Shown: in pieces, positions 5,051 through 6,080 of the stretch
Numbering within the stretch: position 1 is the stretch's first letter
Layout of the letters: every line of letters begins with the position of its first letter
Notes under the pieces: model-generated
What the model was told of the DNA's origin: nothing
Database searches by the model: none
What the model saw: only the letters and a program-made list of their open reading frames with translations
Assembly (NCBI GenBank): GCA_007131045.1
Contig: SLRI01000346.1
Location: 1-6,080 of the forward strand
Source: Rhodospirillales bacterium
GTDB lineage: Bacteria > Pseudomonadota > Alphaproteobacteria > Geminicoccales > Geminicoccaceae
Reading direction: 5' to 3'
DNA length: 6,080 nt
Translations under genes and position numbers: made by a program

Positions 5051-6080
5051 ATGGGCAGCATCGGGGAGCTGTCATTCGTCTTCATCAGCTATGACGAGCC
5101 GAATGCCGAAGCGCATTGGCAGGCGTTGCGGCGTCTCGTGCCGAAGGCATCTCGGGTTCACGGCGTGAAGGGGTTCGTCTCGGCCCACAAGGCCGCCGCC
5201 CGGCTCGCGACCACGGAGCGGTTCGTCACCGTCGACGGTGACTGCCTGATCGATCCAACGCTCCTCGATCATCAGCCGAGCGACGATGAGCTGAACAGCG
5301 CCCTGATACTGTCGTGGCCGACCCGCAACGTCGTCAACGGGGTAGCCTACGGCGGCGCCGTCAAGTCCTGGACGCGCCACATACTCGCTGCATGGCAGGG
5401 CGACGACGACAGCCATCTCGATCTCGACGAGGACTTCGGCTTCATCATCCAGGCCCGTGTATTCGGCACCTGTCACGTCAACGGCTCGCCGCTTCAGGCC
5501 TACCGCAGCGGGTTTCGCGAGGGCGCGCGGCTGGGGCTCCTGGCGGGCGAGCCCTCGGGTCTGGCAAACCTCGCGACGGCCTTGCCGCCGCAACGCTGGC
5601 GTCGACTTATGGCGTGGCTGATGATCGGTAGCGACGCGCCTTGGGGGAAATGGTGCATCTGGGGGGCGCGGGAAGGCTGCCTGGCCGCGCAATCCGACAC
5701 CCTCGATCGATCGCTGATCGCCGATCATGGCTGCTTCGCCGACTATTTCGCGGCCGAGGTCGAGCCGCTCGGCAGTGCGATCGACGCCGAAATCCGAGCA
5801 TGCGGTGACCTGCTGCGGGGCGGTGGACTTGCGGTCAGCGACTTGTCACCGGCCCAGAGCGCCTTCTTCCGTGAGCAGCTTGCCGAGCCTCTCAATGTCG
5901 AGGCCTTCGATAGCCTCGGCAACGAGTACCGCTCCGGCCGCGATTTGCCGAATCATCCCGAAAAAGCGTTCGCGGCTTATTTTTCCGGTGCCCTGCTCGG
6001 GCACGGCAATGCGATGAACAACCTCGCCCGCTGCTATCGCGAGGGCTACGGGGTCGCGGCGGACCCGGTCGCCGCCCGCA
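5051..6080 (+). CDS. GT-A-like glycosyltransferase with Sel1-like repeats (paralogue 3, 3' end outside window)
   Basis: The first 343 residues of a third paralogue, closest to the preceding gene. Conserved blocks are FVFISYDEP (9-17), HGVKGF (37-42), TVDGD (60-64, with D62-G-D64 as DxD), SWPTRNVVNG (88-97), QAYRSGFREGARLGL (149-163) and WCIWGAREGC (201-210). The C-terminal half begins the same linker and Sel1-like repeats (about 284-343) before the window ends. It differs from paralogue 2 in having Y-G-G-A-V-K-S-W where the other has Y-G-N-G-G-I-K-C-W, one residue shorter and lacking the Asn and Cys. The ATG at 5051 is in the same frame as paralogue 2, 9 nt after its stop. The nearest Shine-Dalgarno candidate (GACGG, 5040-5044) is weak, so translation may depend on ribosomes ending on the gene before. 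No signal peptide is seen. Confidence 0.87.
   Translation, partial: MGSIGELSFVFISYDEPNAEAHWQALRRLVPKASRVHGVKGFVSAHKAAARLATTERFVTVDGDCLIDPTLLDHQPSDDELNSALILSWPTRNVVNGVAYGGAVKSWTRHILAAWQGDDDSHLDLDEDFGFIIQARVFGTCHVNGSPLQAYRSGFREGARLGLLAGEPSGLANLATALPPQRWRRLMAWLMIGSDAPWGKWCIWGAREGCLAAQSDTLDRSLIADHGCFADYFAAEVEPLGSAIDAEIRACGDLLRGGGLAVSDLSPAQSAFFREQLAEPLNVEAFDSLGNEYRSGRDLPNHPEKAFAAYFSGALLGHGNAMNNLARCYREGYGVAADPVAAR
6004..6042 (+). repeat. 39-bp direct repeat, copy 2 (in paralogue 3)
   Basis: Identical to 4708-4746. The two copies are 1296 bp apart and equivalent within the two paralogues, so recombination between them would give an in-frame fusion with loss of one gene length. Confidence 0.9.

Noticed and set aside
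5072..5728. A 218-codon minus-strand open frame opposite paralogue 3, and a similar one at 3638-4393 opposite paralogue 2
   Set aside because: Both mirror the paralogous coding frames. Similar shadows over each copy follow from the paralogy itself.

Overview
The window comes from a GC-rich bacterium (about 70% G+C by eye) with proteobacterial-style Shine-Dalgarno sites, Sec signal peptides and a lipobox. An alphaproteobacterium of the Rhodospirillales/Azospirillum type is my best guess, but no marker gene here proves it. I see no rRNA, tRNA, CRISPR array, insertion sequence or integrase.

Left part (1 to about 1400), minus strand: three exported or surface-type proteins, all read leftwards. 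(1) The 3' end of a gene for a protein with repeating Ser-Ile-x-Asn / Ile-Gly motifs, cut off near 1395. (2) A 140-residue lipoprotein with four further cysteines. (3) A signal-peptide protein with an Ala-Pro-Ala-Ala-Thr repeat and a poly-Gly tract that runs off the left edge. They look like a small set of envelope proteins; their function is not known to me.

Right part (about 1400 to 6080), plus strand: a tightly packed row of glycosyltransferase-type genes. The first is the C-terminal two thirds of a MurG-like GT-B glycosyltransferase with no usable start. After it come three tandem paralogues, each with an N-terminal GT-A-like domain with a DxD motif joined to C-terminal Sel1-like repeats. 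Gene spacing is 5 nt, then a 7-nt overlap, then 9 nt, so this looks like one operon. The third paralogue runs off the right edge, so the array may continue. The inferred job is building or attaching a surface glycan, or glycosylating a protein; the substrate cannot be read from the sequence.

The most notable points are the junction near 1388-1405, where two convergently damaged genes each lack their 5' part; the tandem array of GT/Sel1 fusion paralogues; and the exact 18-bp repeat array that ends the second paralogue just before the third begins in the same frame. The junction may be a real deletion or rearrangement, or an assembly chimera; the sequence alone cannot decide.
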